36,677 nt of DNA, from positions 1-36,677 of the forward strand of contig SMYP01000129.1 in NCBI GenBank assembly GCA_007050895.1. The letters are read 5' to 3'. The translations under genes and the position numbers were made by a program. This DNA comes from Candidatus Bathyarchaeota archaeon (lineage in GTDB: Archaea; Thermoproteota; Bathyarchaeia; Bathyarchaeales; UBA233). Position 1 is the first letter of the stretch. Each line of letters begins with the position of its first letter. This document shows, piece after piece, positions 8,753 to 17,977 of the stretch. The notes under the pieces were generated by a model. The model was not told the origin of the DNA. It saw only the letters and a list, made by a program, of their open reading frames with translations, and ran no database searches.

Positions 8753-9859
8753 CTATTCTTTAGTATTGAAATCATCAAGCCATCCTGCAGTCTCATCTAT
8801 TTGGCGTTTAAACATCAGACCTAGGTTCTTTCTATCTTTAGCTTGATGGTATTTGAAGTATATTTCCCCATTCATTATACCCAGTATCTCTATTTTGCCG
8901 GTTATATGGGACATTATATACTTGAAACGTTTACTGTGTCCGTTGCAGTTCATCTTTGATTTTTCTAAAATTCTTACTCCTTCGCATAATGGAACTTGGA
9001 AATGGTTTTTAACTCTCTTGACGGGGCGACATTGAAAAACGTAGTAGGGTGTAACACCAATACTTACCAATCTATTCATTAGAGTTGAAAGAGTCTCTGG
9101 GTTATCGTTTACTCCTTTAAGAAGAACTGTTTGATTGCTCATTAAAACGCCAGCGTTTATGAGCTTATTTACTGCTCCAATAGACTGCAAGGTTATTTCT
9201 TGGGGGTGATTGAATTGGGTCACGACATAAATTCGTTTATCCATCTGTGAGTATTTCTTGAAAAGCGCTAATAGTTCGGGATCGTTGATCCTGCTTGGAA
9301 GAGTTACTGGTGTTCTACTGCCAAATCTAATAAAACTAAGATGATCTACCTGCGTTAATAGCTTCAAGAATTTCTCAACAACTTCATTAGACAGGACAAG
9401 GGGGTCTCCCCCACTAACTAGAACATTGTTTATTTCACTGTGATTTTCAACATATTCAACGGCATCTTCAAAACGTTTCACGATTTCTTCAGTGGGCAAT
9501 CCAACAAGGCGCTTTCTGAAACAATGCCTGCAATACATTGCACATCTGTTTGTAGCCAATATCAGTGCAGTTTCGGCATACTTATGCTGAAGACCAGGCA
9601 TTTTTGTGTTTTCAGCTTCTCCGCTCGTATCATAAAGACCATCAAGGCTTAACTCTTCTATAGAAGGAATGGCCATCTTCCTTATTGGGTCATCTGGATT
9701 GTTCCAATCTATAAGAGATAAATAATATGGGCTAACGCGCATAGGGTGAATTTGTGTTACTCTTTTCAGATCTTCCATTTCATCAGGTGGTATATCTAAC
9801 TTATGTATAATCTTCTCCATAGAACTGATGATGTTCTCTAACTTCTCATGCTCTGGCAT
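8753..9859 (-). CDS. KamA-family radical SAM aminomutase-like protein
   Basis: This enzyme is related to lysine 2,3-aminomutase, a radical SAM and PLP enzyme. The [4Fe-4S]/SAM motif is CAMYCRHC with Cys106, Cys110 and Cys113 (CxxxCxxC). LVSGGDPLVLSN and FGSRTPVTLPSRI are family segments that bind SAM and substrate, and NQTVLLKGVND is also conserved. At 368 residues it is shorter than canonical KamA (about 416). The glycine-rich PGGGGK segment that carries the PLP lysine in lysine 2,3-aminomutase is not present; the corresponding stretch appears to be SHITGKIEILG, with a candidate PLP lysine. No beta-lysine acetyltransferase (ablB) is adjacent, so the substrate is uncertain: lysine, glutamate or another amino acid. 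Confidence 0.85.
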   Translation of the reverse strand: MPEHEKLENIISSMEKIIHKLDIPPDEMEDLKRVTQIHPMRVSPYYLSLIDWNNPDDPIRKMAIPSIEELSLDGLYDTSGEAENTKMPGLQHKYAETALILATNRCAMYCRHCFRKRLVGLPTEEIVKRFEDAVEYVENHSEINNVLVSGGDPLVLSNEVVEKFLKLLTQVDHLSFIRFGSRTPVTLPSRINDPELLALFKKYSQMDKRIYVVTQFNHPQEITLQSIGAVNKLINAGVLMSNQTVLLKGVNDNPETLSTLMNRLVSIGVTPYYVFQCRPVKRVKNHFQVPLCEGVRILEKSKMNCNGHSKRFKYIMSHITGKIEILGIMNGEIYFKYHQAKDRKNLGLMFKRQIDETAGWLDDFNTKE

Positions 9860-10278
9860 ACTTCTAAACTTCCTTTTCCTCTAATTGATGTTCTAAAGCC
9901 AGATGAAATCGATTAAAATGCGGTTAAACACACTTCTTGCTGGCAACTATTATAAAACTCGAAAATCATTTAAAAGAGTTCCGACGTCAATTGCCGAAAA
10001 TAAGTGACTAACCTAAAAGCGCTTTTCTGCAGAGAAAATTTAAGAATTTTGTCGACGTATTGACTTCTGGTCTTTCGCAACGCTCGCTCACTCGTGCTGA
10101 TTTCATGCAGGATAGCTGAACGGGAGGTTCAAGGTCTTATAGATCTGTTTCTTTTCACAAAGATACTATATTGTCATTGCATCAAGCTTGAGTATAGAGC
10201 TAATGAGAAAGATTGCATAATAGAAAAGGGTTGGAGTTTAGTGCACAAAAGATTTTGGATCAATTTTATCTTAGGGAG
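9860..10278. other. Intergenic region, no gene found
   Basis: This 419-nt gap separates hcp (3' end) from the kamA-like gene (5' end), both on the minus strand. On the minus strand a TATA-like GTTTTATAATAG lies at about 9947-9958, and a purine-rich Shine-Dalgarno stretch (GAGGAAAAGGAAG) lies shortly upstream of the 9859 start, so this probably holds the kamA-like promoter and leader. An open frame beginning at 10094 on the plus strand runs into hcp antisense and shows no family pattern. I see no tRNA or repeat. Confidence 0.5.
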
Positions 10279-11919
10279 CTATTTCATTATTGCTTTCAAA
10301 TCTTCTTCGGGAGTTGTTATCGACATGATGTTGAATTTTTCAACGAGTACTTTTAGTATGTTGGGTGTTATGAAAGCTGGTAAGCTCGGTCCAAGTCTGA
10401 TGTTTCTTATGCCCAAGTATAGAAGCGACAGTAAAATTGCAACTGCTTTCTGTTCATACCACGAAAGCACAAGGGATAGCGGCAAATCATTAATTTCCAC
10501 TTTGAAGGCATCAGCCAAAGCTTGAGCTATTTTAACGGCTGAATACGCGTCATTACACTGTCCGATGTCCAAAAGTCTCGGAATTTCGTCAATCGTGCCA
10601 AGATCTTTGTCGAAGAATCTAAACTTTCCGCATGCAAGAGTCAACACAATCGTGTTTTTGGGTGCTTTCTCAACGAGTTCTGTATAGTAGCTTCTTCCAG
10701 GTTTCGCGCCGTCGCATCCGCCGACCAACAGGAAACGTTTGATATCCCCGTTTTTTACAGCTTCAATGACCTTGCCTGCTACACTTAGTACCGCGTTTCT
10801 GCCGAATCCTACAGTAACATACTTGCCTTCTGTGTCGGATTGAAACCCTGACATTTCCATAGCGCGATTTATCACTGGAGAAAAGTCGTTCTTTACATGA
10901 GGTGTTTCTGGCCATCCAACTGGACCTGATGTGAAAATGCTGGCTTTGTAGTTTTCCATTGGTCTTTGAATGCAGTTTGTTGTCATCAGTATGGCGCCGG
11001 GGAAGGCTTCGAATTCTTTCTGTTGGTTTTGCCATGCTGTTCCGTAGTGGCCGTAGAAGTGAGCGTACTTTTTAAGTTTGGGATATCCATGGGCTGGCAG
11101 CATTTCTCCGTGGGTATAAACGTTGATTCCTTTTCCTTCTGTTTGCTTCAGAACATCCTCTAAGTCTTTAAGGTCATGCCCAGAAACAAGGATTGCCTTA
11201 CCCTTTTTGGTGCCCAAGGGAACCTTAGTAGGTACTGGGTGACCGTACGTTTCAGTATTTCCAGCATCAAGCAGTTCCATAGCTCTGATGTTAATTTCAC
11301 CACATTTCATGACCAAACTCACGAAATCATTTACGCCAAGCGATTTGTCCAGCATTGCCGCAAGACCTTGATTTACGAAATCGAAAACTTTGGCGTCTTT
11401 TTTGCCGAGAAGGTACGCGTGGTAGGCATAGGCGGCTACTCCTTTTAGCCCGTAAGTTAGCAACCAGTGTAGTGAGTGAAGATCAGGATTTATGTCCGGT
11501 TCTGCTTTTATTCCAACAAGTTTCCCTTGTGCTATTAGACCTTCCTTGGTTTTTTCTAAAGCCAAGTTAACTGGTCCGCCACTTGCTTCGAATTGGCCTC
11601 CCGCTGACTGGATTTTGTTCCGCAATTGGTCGCGTAGCTCTACTGTTTTCTTGATGTAGTCTACTAAATCATTTGGGTTGAAATTAACGTTTGTCAACGT
11701 GGCAAATAACGCTTCACATGTGAACATGTTAGCCTCCTCTGTATCAACTCCAACTTTTCCTGCTTCAAGCGCTACTTGTGAAAGCCCTCTCAGCATGTAA
11801 ACCAGCAAGTCTTGGAGCGTGGCAACCTCAGGAGTTTTTCCGCAGACGCCTGCAATCGTGCATCCCTGTCCTTTAGAAGTCTGTTCGCATTGATAACAAA
11901 ACATTTTTTCTTGGCTCAT
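10279..11919 (-). CDS. hcp: Hybrid cluster protein (hydroxylamine reductase), class I
   Basis: Hcp carries a [4Fe-4S] cluster and the hybrid 4Fe-2O-2S cluster; it reduces hydroxylamine in vitro and is linked to NO and nitrosative stress. The N-terminal cluster cysteines are Cys8, Cys11, Cys20 and Cys26 (C-x2-C-x8-C-x5-C), the anaerobe-type spacing. All hybrid-cluster ligands of the family can be placed: His248 (SGHDL), Glu272 (THGEM), Cys316 (NCIQRP), Cys402 (GGCDG, the persulfide site), Cys430 (LACGKFRF), Cys455 (GQCND) and Glu489 (WYEQK). The 546-residue length means the helical insertion missing in shorter archaeal class III forms is present. The start has AGAAGGAATAGAA upstream. An HTH-10 regulator gene lies 98 nt upstream on the same strand, suggesting dedicated control. 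Confidence 0.97.
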   Translation of the reverse strand: MSQEKMFCYQCEQTSKGQGCTIAGVCGKTPEVATLQDLLVYMLRGLSQVALEAGKVGVDTEEANMFTCEALFATLTNVNFNPNDLVDYIKKTVELRDQLRNKIQSAGGQFEASGGPVNLALEKTKEGLIAQGKLVGIKAEPDINPDLHSLHWLLTYGLKGVAAYAYHAYLLGKKDAKVFDFVNQGLAAMLDKSLGVNDFVSLVMKCGEINIRAMELLDAGNTETYGHPVPTKVPLGTKKGKAILVSGHDLKDLEDVLKQTEGKGINVYTHGEMLPAHGYPKLKKYAHFYGHYGTAWQNQQKEFEAFPGAILMTTNCIQRPMENYKASIFTSGPVGWPETPHVKNDFSPVINRAMEMSGFQSDTEGKYVTVGFGRNAVLSVAGKVIEAVKNGDIKRFLLVGGCDGAKPGRSYYTELVEKAPKNTIVLTLACGKFRFFDKDLGTIDEIPRLLDIGQCNDAYSAVKIAQALADAFKVEINDLPLSLVLSWYEQKAVAILLSLLYLGIRNIRLGPSLPAFITPNILKVLVEKFNIMSITTPEEDLKAIMK

Positions 11920-11931
11920 TTCTATTCCTTC

Positions 11932-11944
11932 TATCTATTAGATA
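11932..11944. promoter_or_regulatory. Short palindrome upstream of hcp
   Basis: TATCTA-T-TAGATA is a perfect inverted repeat (6-bp arms) 13-25 nt upstream of the hcp ATG. Its place between the hcp start and the HTH-10 gene makes it a candidate operator, but a 13-bp AT-rich palindrome can arise by chance. Confidence 0.3.
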
Positions 11945-12017
11945 TTCGCAAAGGCAAATAGACTTTACCCCGAAAATGTAAGGGGATACTGGCATACTTT
12001 TCCGTTTTGGAGCAAGA

Positions 12018-12656
12018 TCAAGGAGTATCTTTTTCAAAATAATATTTCAGCAATCTCCGCGTTCCTCTTCTAAGTATCTCCGAAAGCGTTGAAGGGCTTA
12101 TTCCCAGTTTAACAGCAAGTTCCCGTGTCCTTATCTTTCGCGGATAGTCAAAGAAACCTCCCTTAAGTGCTAACCAGAATATTCTTTCCTGCTTCTCGGT
12201 CAATATTCCTATTTTTGGTTCGAAGCTGCCCCTCTTGAGTACACTTATCATGTGACCAGCCTTTTCAAGGGCAGACATTATACTCTGATAAGCCTCAAAA
12301 GTGGAAACTATGAAACTGTATTTTATGGTATCCTCTCCCATACTTTTCCCTGATATTAGAAACGCATCCCGAGAGAGAATACAATTGCAAACCTCGCAGC
12401 CTTCACTTTCAAACCATATAGACGGCTTACTTTCCGCTCTTCCTCGCGGCAAAACAATTTTTAAGTCCTTTGATATTTTCTTGACCTGTTCCTGGTCAAG
12501 CTCTATCAAATGTTTGACTGAGCCACTGCTTGAGCTTCTTATGTCTATTACTTTAATGTGTCTGATTCCAAGGGCAGCAAACTTCTTTAGGATTCCACAC
12601 TCCCTGTTTTCCACTGCAATAACAATGTGGTAAGGTTTACGCCACGCATCTGCCAT
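12018..12656 (-). CDS. HTH-10 (Bat-type) transcriptional regulator with Cys cluster
   Basis: This is a 212-residue DNA-binding regulator. The C-terminal region (about 154-207) has the bacterio-opsin-activator HTH pattern: LTEKQERIFWLALKGGFFDYPR, then LAVKLGISPSTLSEILRRGTRRLL. The N-terminal half is an alpha/beta ligand-binding-like region and contains CEVCNC (Cys87, Cys90, Cys92), a possible metal or redox sensing site. The start at 12656 has GAAGG 5 nt before it. The gene is immediately upstream of hcp on the same strand, which suggests (inference only) that it controls the nitrosative stress enzyme. The HTH class is fairly certain; the signal is unknown. Confidence 0.85.
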   Translation of the reverse strand: MADAWRKPYHIVIAVENRECGILKKFAALGIRHIKVIDIRSSSSGSVKHLIELDQEQVKKISKDLKIVLPRGRAESKPSIWFESEGCEVCNCILSRDAFLISGKSMGEDTIKYSFIVSTFEAYQSIMSALEKAGHMISVLKRGSFEPKIGILTEKQERIFWLALKGGFFDYPRKIRTRELAVKLGISPSTLSEILRRGTRRLLKYYFEKDTP

Positions 12657-12721
12657 TGAATCAAACCTTCATTTGTTCTGTGCAAATCAGTATTAAAAAG
12701 ATCGGATAGGTTAGTTCAAGG

Positions 12722-13852
12722 TTATACTGGAGGTGGAGGTCTCTTACCCAGAATAACACTCAGGTCAATTGTTGAACTGCCTCTTACCACTGTAAGAACG
12801 AGACTTTGCCCTGGCAATGTTTTCTCTTCGAGGTAGCTCGCCAAGTCATCGTTATTTCTTATTGGGGTATCGTTTAAGGCAATTATGATATCGTCAGTGT
12901 TCAATATGCCATCTGAAGGCCCATTGAAGGTGACAGTGACTATTCTCCATCCGTAAGTAACGCTTGCATCTATCTCCTGAGCCAAGTCGTAACTCATATC
13001 CTGTCCTGAAACGCCCAAGTATGAGTGCCCCTCATAGGTTCCTGCAGTTATTAACGACGATATCTCTCTTAGAATAGTATTTGAGGGAACAGCAAAGCCC
13101 AAACCTTGCGATTCAGATACAATGGCAGTGGTGATACCCACAACTTTCCCAATTGCATTAAGAAGTGGACCACCAGAGTTGCCCGGATTTATCGGTGTGC
13201 TGGTTTGTATTATGTTGGCAATTGAATAACCCCCGGCATAGTCTTCCTCCGTGAGACTTCGACCCAGAGCACTCACCACACCGGTAGTTAGTGAGCCTAC
13301 TAAGCCGTAAGGATTTCCTATGGCAATGACTTGTTCGCCCACGCGTAATGTAGATGAACTAACGACCTCAACAGGTTTAAACTCGCTGGCTGGAGCATCA
13401 ACCGAAAGAACCGCCAGATCCACATATGGGTCAGTACCCAATACTTCAGCTGAGAAACCGTTCCCATCTGAGAAGGTTACGCTTAAAGCTGACGTATCAT
13501 GTACAACATGGTAATTGGTAATCACTACCATGCTGTCCGAGGATTCGTAGACGAAACCTGATCCTTGGACACCTCCGTCGTTTGTTGTTCCTTGCACCAA
13601 AACAACTGATTCCCGCACACTCTCGTAGATGTCGGCCAGGGCTGTGGCGTTCTGGTAAATGGTTATATTTTGGTAAGTTGCGTTCTGAACACTGCTTAGA
13701 TTTGACAGTTGACTCTGCAAAGCCGCGACGTCATCACGCATTTCTGTTAATTCTTGAAAGGTTATGTAAAAAGTCACTATTGCGCCAATGAGCAAACCTG
13801 CAGCAAACAGGAGTGCAAAAAAACTCGTTGAAGCCTTATTGGTATTATCCAT
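12722..13852 (-). CDS. HtrA/DegP-like serine protease with PDZ domain, membrane-anchored
   Basis: This is a trypsin-fold protease for protein quality control outside the membrane. In numbering from the ATG at 13852 (376 residues), an N-terminal TM helix is at about 10-33, a coiled-coil-like stretch (LTEMRDDVAALQSQLSNL) at about 35-53, and the catalytic triad is His115 (NYHVV), Asp145 (VDLAVL) and Ser226 (GNSGGP). One PDZ domain follows (about 275-370, with NTDDIIIALNDTPI). I prefer 13852 because GAGG lies 8 nt upstream; an in-frame ATG at 13885 would add 11 residues and has no clear Shine-Dalgarno. It follows purA on the same strand about 50 nt downstream and could be cotranscribed with it. 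Confidence 0.93.
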   Translation of the reverse strand: MDNTNKASTSFFALLFAAGLLIGAIVTFYITFQELTEMRDDVAALQSQLSNLSSVQNATYQNITIYQNATALADIYESVRESVVLVQGTTNDGGVQGSGFVYESSDSMVVITNYHVVHDTSALSVTFSDGNGFSAEVLGTDPYVDLAVLSVDAPASEFKPVEVVSSSTLRVGEQVIAIGNPYGLVGSLTTGVVSALGRSLTEEDYAGGYSIANIIQTSTPINPGNSGGPLLNAIGKVVGITTAIVSESQGLGFAVPSNTILREISSLITAGTYEGHSYLGVSGQDMSYDLAQEIDASVTYGWRIVTVTFNGPSDGILNTDDIIIALNDTPIRNNDDLASYLEEKTLPGQSLVLTVVRGSSTIDLSVILGKRPPPPV

Positions 13853-13901
13853 TTCGTCAGCCTCTAAATGGGATTTGGCGTCCATAGAAAATAAAAGTTT
13901 G

Positions 13902-14900
13902 CTATCTTCTATCGATAATGTCTAACGCTTCAGGTCCTGTTCCAATTAGAACTACAGGCAAACCAGTTCTTTTTTCAACTTCTGTGATAAACTGCTTCGC
14001 TTCTGCTGAGAGGGCGTCGAATTTTCTAACGCTTCGACAGTCAGGGAACATACAATCGAGTTTTGTCAGCGCAGCTTGTGTTGCGCCGTTAATTTTGGCA
14101 TTCTTTCGAGCTAAGTCAAAGTCAAATGGGGCAGAACGTCTATTTCGACCTGTCCCAGCGGCGGTTTCGAACCATCCTCTTTTTTTGGCTTCTTCCATTG
14201 TAATTTCTCCAGGCATAGGTCCAGCACCAACACGGGTTATGAATGCTTTGTAAACTATTATAACATCGTCGACTCTTGTTGGGCCAACTCCTGCTTCAGA
14301 GCATATAGCAGCTGCACCCGTGTCCCTTGATGTAACGTATGGGTATGTTCCATGGAAAAGCGACAACATGAAACCCTGCGTCCCTTCAAGCAAAACCTTT
14401 TTGTTCGCGTCAATTCCGTCATTAATTTCTGTTGCTACATCCGTAAGGTATGGGGTCAATTCAGGTATATCTCTGGCAAGCTTAGCGGTTCTTCTTGCAC
14501 GTTCTTCAACGGCTGGTCCGACACCCCATCCAGTAGTGCCAATGCCCTTGTTAACCGCACTTGCTTTGTCTTGAATAGAATGTTTCTCCTCAATAATCGA
14601 AGCCATCTGGTCAATACCTATACGGTTCTCTTCCAATTTTGTTAATGTCATTTCTTTAAAGAATTGAGCGACATGAACATTTGCTCCTGCAGCAATCAGC
14701 AAACGGCATTTTTCATAAATAAACGACGCTGGGATCATGTGCAACGCGTATTTGTTGCCATCCATCCAAACCGTGTGAGCAGCATTAACTGAACCTGTTC
14801 TCACACAAAAATCAAGTTTATCATTGACAGCAAGATACGAGATTATTTTTCCTTTGCCTTCGTCACCCCAGAAGGCACCAACTATAACTGTACAAGGCAT
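13902..14900 (-). CDS. purA: Adenylosuccinate synthetase (short archaeal form)
   Basis: PurA makes adenylosuccinate from IMP and aspartate with GTP hydrolysis, the branch to AMP. The GTP-binding loop GDEGKGK is at residues 12-18 with the catalytic Asp13; the catalytic His is in NAAHTV; GTTGWGVGPAVEERA, LLEGTQGFMLS and YVTSRDTGAA are further conserved segments, with the C-terminal GTGPEALDII. At 332 residues it is the compact archaeal version (bacterial enzymes have about 430). The ATG at 14900 is preceded by GGGGTGA about 7 nt away, and a TATA-like TTAAATAATTC lies near 14930-14940 on the minus strand. Confidence 0.97.
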   Translation of the reverse strand: MPCTVIVGAFWGDEGKGKIISYLAVNDKLDFCVRTGSVNAAHTVWMDGNKYALHMIPASFIYEKCRLLIAAGANVHVAQFFKEMTLTKLEENRIGIDQMASIIEEKHSIQDKASAVNKGIGTTGWGVGPAVEERARRTAKLARDIPELTPYLTDVATEINDGIDANKKVLLEGTQGFMLSLFHGTYPYVTSRDTGAAAICSEAGVGPTRVDDVIIVYKAFITRVGAGPMPGEITMEEAKKRGWFETAAGTGRNRRSAPFDFDLARKNAKINGATQAALTKLDCMFPDCRSVRKFDALSAEAKQFITEVEKRTGLPVVLIGTGPEALDIIDRR

Positions 14901-15166
14901 TCTAATTCACCCCTGAAAGGTTTTCCCAAGAATTATTTAACCTTGTCGACGCTTTAATGCCAATTACTGAGAAAAAATGTGCCTCATTAAAACAATAAAC
15001 AATAGTTAAAATTAAGCTCACCAGACACCAGCAGGAATGTATTTAGAGATTAAATTAGGTCAAGCCAGATTGTGGAAGCTTCGCACGAGAAGAAAACGTA
15101 AATGAACTTTCAGTAAACGTTTTAGTCTGCGGATATCTATAGAAATAGCTAGGGGCTAAAGACGGG

Positions 15167-17875
15167 ATGGCACAGAAGAGTTTGTTAGAGTATTCATCAA
15201 TGCAGTTGCCCCCCTCTGAAATAAGAGAGCCAAAAGAGGTATCGCCCCAAGCAATTGAAGTCTCCATGAAGAGTGAAAAAAAGGAAAAAGTGAGGAAACG
15301 CACCGTTTTTCCTCCAATTTCGCCTGAAAACCTCCCGCCGTCATATTTTGTTTCCGCAACATACGATGGGCGATCAAGAAAAGCAGTACTCAAACTCTAT
15401 GAGCCTATAAGCGAGGAAATCTATTTCTGGTCTGATAACACAGGGCACAAGCCTTACTGTCTCACTAATCTCTCACCGTACGATTTGGAAAAAATCGACC
15501 GCCTAATGAATCACGAAGGATTCGCTTGCTTTGAAAGCCAGGAAAAGTTTGATCCCCTGCTTGACAGGAACGTGCAAGTTACAAAAATAATAGCTCATGA
15601 CCCTTTGGCCATCGGAGGGCGCCCACAGGGCACCATAAGAGACATAATTCCAGAAGACTTTCCAGGAGTTTCAGACACTCCAATTGAGCCTGAAGACATT
15701 AAAGTATGGGAGTCAAGAATCAAATATTACCAATCCTACATTTTCGACAGGAAACTTTCACCAGGAATGATTTACAAAGTAAAAAACGGGGATCTTGTTC
15801 CTGTAATATTGGATGAGACAGAAAAAATAATTGCACAGCTAAAAACCATTTTCAAGGATGAACCAGCTGAGGAACTTCAATTCGTTGAGGATTGGGCAAG
15901 GTTGCTAGAGTATCCTGCTCCAAGATTCCGAAGAGCAGCCATTGACATAGAGGTTTTCTCGCCTATATCTACGAGAGTGCCCGACCCACGCAAAGCCGAG
16001 TACAAAGTCATCTGCGTATCTGTGTACAGCTCAGACAAACAGAAACGAGTTCTGCTTCTGGAACGAGACGGCGTCCGAGAAGGAAACGAGCACTTACCGA
16101 TAGATGTGAAGTTTCAATACTTCAAGGATGAAGCAGACCTTCTTAGAGCAGTATTTGAAGTTCTTTGGGATTACCCCTTCATATTGACCTATAACGGGGA
16201 TGACTTCGACCTTCGCTATCTGGCTCATCGTGCGCTAAACCTGGGAATAAAAAAAAGTGAAATTCCAATAGAAGTTGGCAAACGTGTCTGCTTGCTAAAG
16301 TATGGTATACATATAGACTTATACAAGTTTTTTTTCAACAGGGCAATAAAGATTTATGCATTCAAAAACCGTTACCGCGATGTAACACTTGACGAAGTCG
16401 GCAGAGGCATAATCGGAGTAGAAAAGATTCAATTGGAAAAAACATTTGCAGAACTAAACTATACTGAGCTAGCGCGATACTGCCTTAGAGACTCCGAGAT
16501 AACCTTCAAGCTAACCAGCTACGAAGACGAGTTAGCTATGAAATTGATCCTTGTGCTCGCAAGAATCAGTAGCATGCCTATGGAAGACGTAAGTCGCCAA
16601 GGCGTATCACGTTGGATACGAAATTTCATGCACCGCGAGCACAGGAAAAGAAACATGCTTATCCCGAACTCGGAGGATATATTGGCTAAGAAAGGGAAAA
16701 CCGCTACAACTGCCATAATAAAAGGCAAAAAATACAAGGGTGCCATCGTTGTTGAGCCAGTTCCTGGAGTACACTTCAATGTTGCGGTAATGGATTTTCC
16801 AAGCCTGTACCCATCAATAATAAAAGTTTGGAATCTTGGCTACCAATCCATACTTTGTCCACATCCAGAATGTCGAACTAACATAGTGCCGGACACGCCA
16901 AATTGGGTCTGCACCCAAAAGCGCGCTCTCGAAAGCCTTCTAATCGGCTCATTGAGAGACTTACGAGTTCGGTGGTACAAGCTGAAAGCAAAGGACAAAA
17001 GCTTGCCTGAAGATTTGCGGAGCTGGTACAATGTTACTCAAGGTGCGTTGAAAGTTATTTTGAACGCCAGTTACGGTGTTTTCGGTGCGGCCAGTTTTGA
17101 CCTCTATTGTCCGCCAGTGGCTGAAGCCACCGCTGCCATTGGTAGGCACTCCATTACACAGATACTTATACATGCAGAGAAGGTAGGCATAAAAGTGCTT
17201 TATGGTGATACAGACAGCCTCTTCTTAAAAAACCCATCAAAAGAACAGATTAAAGAGTTAGCCAATTGGACTGAGCATGAACTGAAAATGGGCATAGACG
17301 TGGAGAAAGTCTACAGGTACTCTGTTTTCAGTTCTCGGAAAAAGAATTACCTCGGCGTTCTTGAAGACGGGACAGTTGACGTTAAGGGATTGACTGGTAA
17401 GAAAAAGCATATTCCGATATTCATAAAAGATGCCTTTAATAGGATGAAGGAGCGCCTTGCGCAAGTTAAAAGCCCAGCTGAGTTTCAAAAGGCAAAGAAA
17501 GACATCGCCAACATAGTCCGTGATCGTTATCTGCAGTTGAAACGAAGAGAATGGGAAAACATAAGCGAACTCGCGTTCCACGTAGTTTTAGGCGACGATC
17601 TTCACCGCTATACGAAAACCACGCCTCAGCATGTCAAAGCCGCCAAGATTCTGAAAGAAAGCGGAGTTGAAATAAGGGGAGGCGACTTGATTAGCTTCGT
17701 TAAAACCATACGAGAGCCGCATGTGAAACCTGTTGAGTTAGCGACAAAAAATGAAGTGGACGTTGAGAAGTATGTTGCCTATTTGCAGTCCACTTTCGAA
17801 CAGGTTTTAGACGCGTTAGGTTTAAGTTTCGACGAAATAATCGGCTTGACCAAACTCGAAAGATTCCTTGCATAA
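15167..17875 (+). CDS. polB: Family B DNA polymerase
   Basis: This is a replicative-type DNA polymerase with proofreading. Exonuclease motifs: Exo I DIE (Asp260, Glu262), Exo II YNGDDFD (342-348) and Exo III YCLRD (438-442). Polymerase motifs: A, DFPSLYPSI (543-551); B, KVILNASYG (629-637); C, YGDTDS (679-684) with both metal-binding aspartates. KKKHIPIF near 745 is the downstream KKKY-like element. Length 902 fits archaeal PolB. Between motifs A and B, Cys564, Cys569 and Cys582 could bind a metal with a further ligand. The N-terminal 50 residues are charged and poorly conserved. It is a single gene on the plus strand, divergent from purA with a 266-nt gap in which I see no gene. Confidence 0.97.
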   Translation: MAQKSLLEYSSMQLPPSEIREPKEVSPQAIEVSMKSEKKEKVRKRTVFPPISPENLPPSYFVSATYDGRSRKAVLKLYEPISEEIYFWSDNTGHKPYCLTNLSPYDLEKIDRLMNHEGFACFESQEKFDPLLDRNVQVTKIIAHDPLAIGGRPQGTIRDIIPEDFPGVSDTPIEPEDIKVWESRIKYYQSYIFDRKLSPGMIYKVKNGDLVPVILDETEKIIAQLKTIFKDEPAEELQFVEDWARLLEYPAPRFRRAAIDIEVFSPISTRVPDPRKAEYKVICVSVYSSDKQKRVLLLERDGVREGNEHLPIDVKFQYFKDEADLLRAVFEVLWDYPFILTYNGDDFDLRYLAHRALNLGIKKSEIPIEVGKRVCLLKYGIHIDLYKFFFNRAIKIYAFKNRYRDVTLDEVGRGIIGVEKIQLEKTFAELNYTELARYCLRDSEITFKLTSYEDELAMKLILVLARISSMPMEDVSRQGVSRWIRNFMHREHRKRNMLIPNSEDILAKKGKTATTAIIKGKKYKGAIVVEPVPGVHFNVAVMDFPSLYPSIIKVWNLGYQSILCPHPECRTNIVPDTPNWVCTQKRALESLLIGSLRDLRVRWYKLKAKDKSLPEDLRSWYNVTQGALKVILNASYGVFGAASFDLYCPPVAEATAAIGRHSITQILIHAEKVGIKVLYGDTDSLFLKNPSKEQIKELANWTEHELKMGIDVEKVYRYSVFSSRKKNYLGVLEDGTVDVKGLTGKKKHIPIFIKDAFNRMKERLAQVKSPAEFQKAKKDIANIVRDRYLQLKRREWENISELAFHVVLGDDLHRYTKTTPQHVKAAKILKESGVEIRGGDLISFVKTIREPHVKPVELATKNEVDVEKYVAYLQSTFEQVLDALGLSFDEIIGLTKLERFLA

Positions 17876-17935
17876 TCATCATTGGTTAACAACTCTTAAT
17901 ACCCAAGACTTTGATGGCTCAATAATATTAGTGCG

Positions 17936-17949
17936 TTTCAATATTGAAA
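17936..17949. repeat. 14-bp perfect palindrome between convergent genes
   Basis: TTTCAATATTGAAA lies between the 3' ends of polB and the glycosyltransferase gene. It could help a bidirectional terminator, but there is no adjoining T-tract and it may be chance. Confidence 0.25.
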
Positions 17950-17977
17950 GACCAAGGAACTCGATCACCTGTATCAC

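Noticed and set aside
10094..10525. 143-codon plus-strand open frame
   Set aside because: Its second half is antisense to well-conserved hcp and its first half shows no family pattern.
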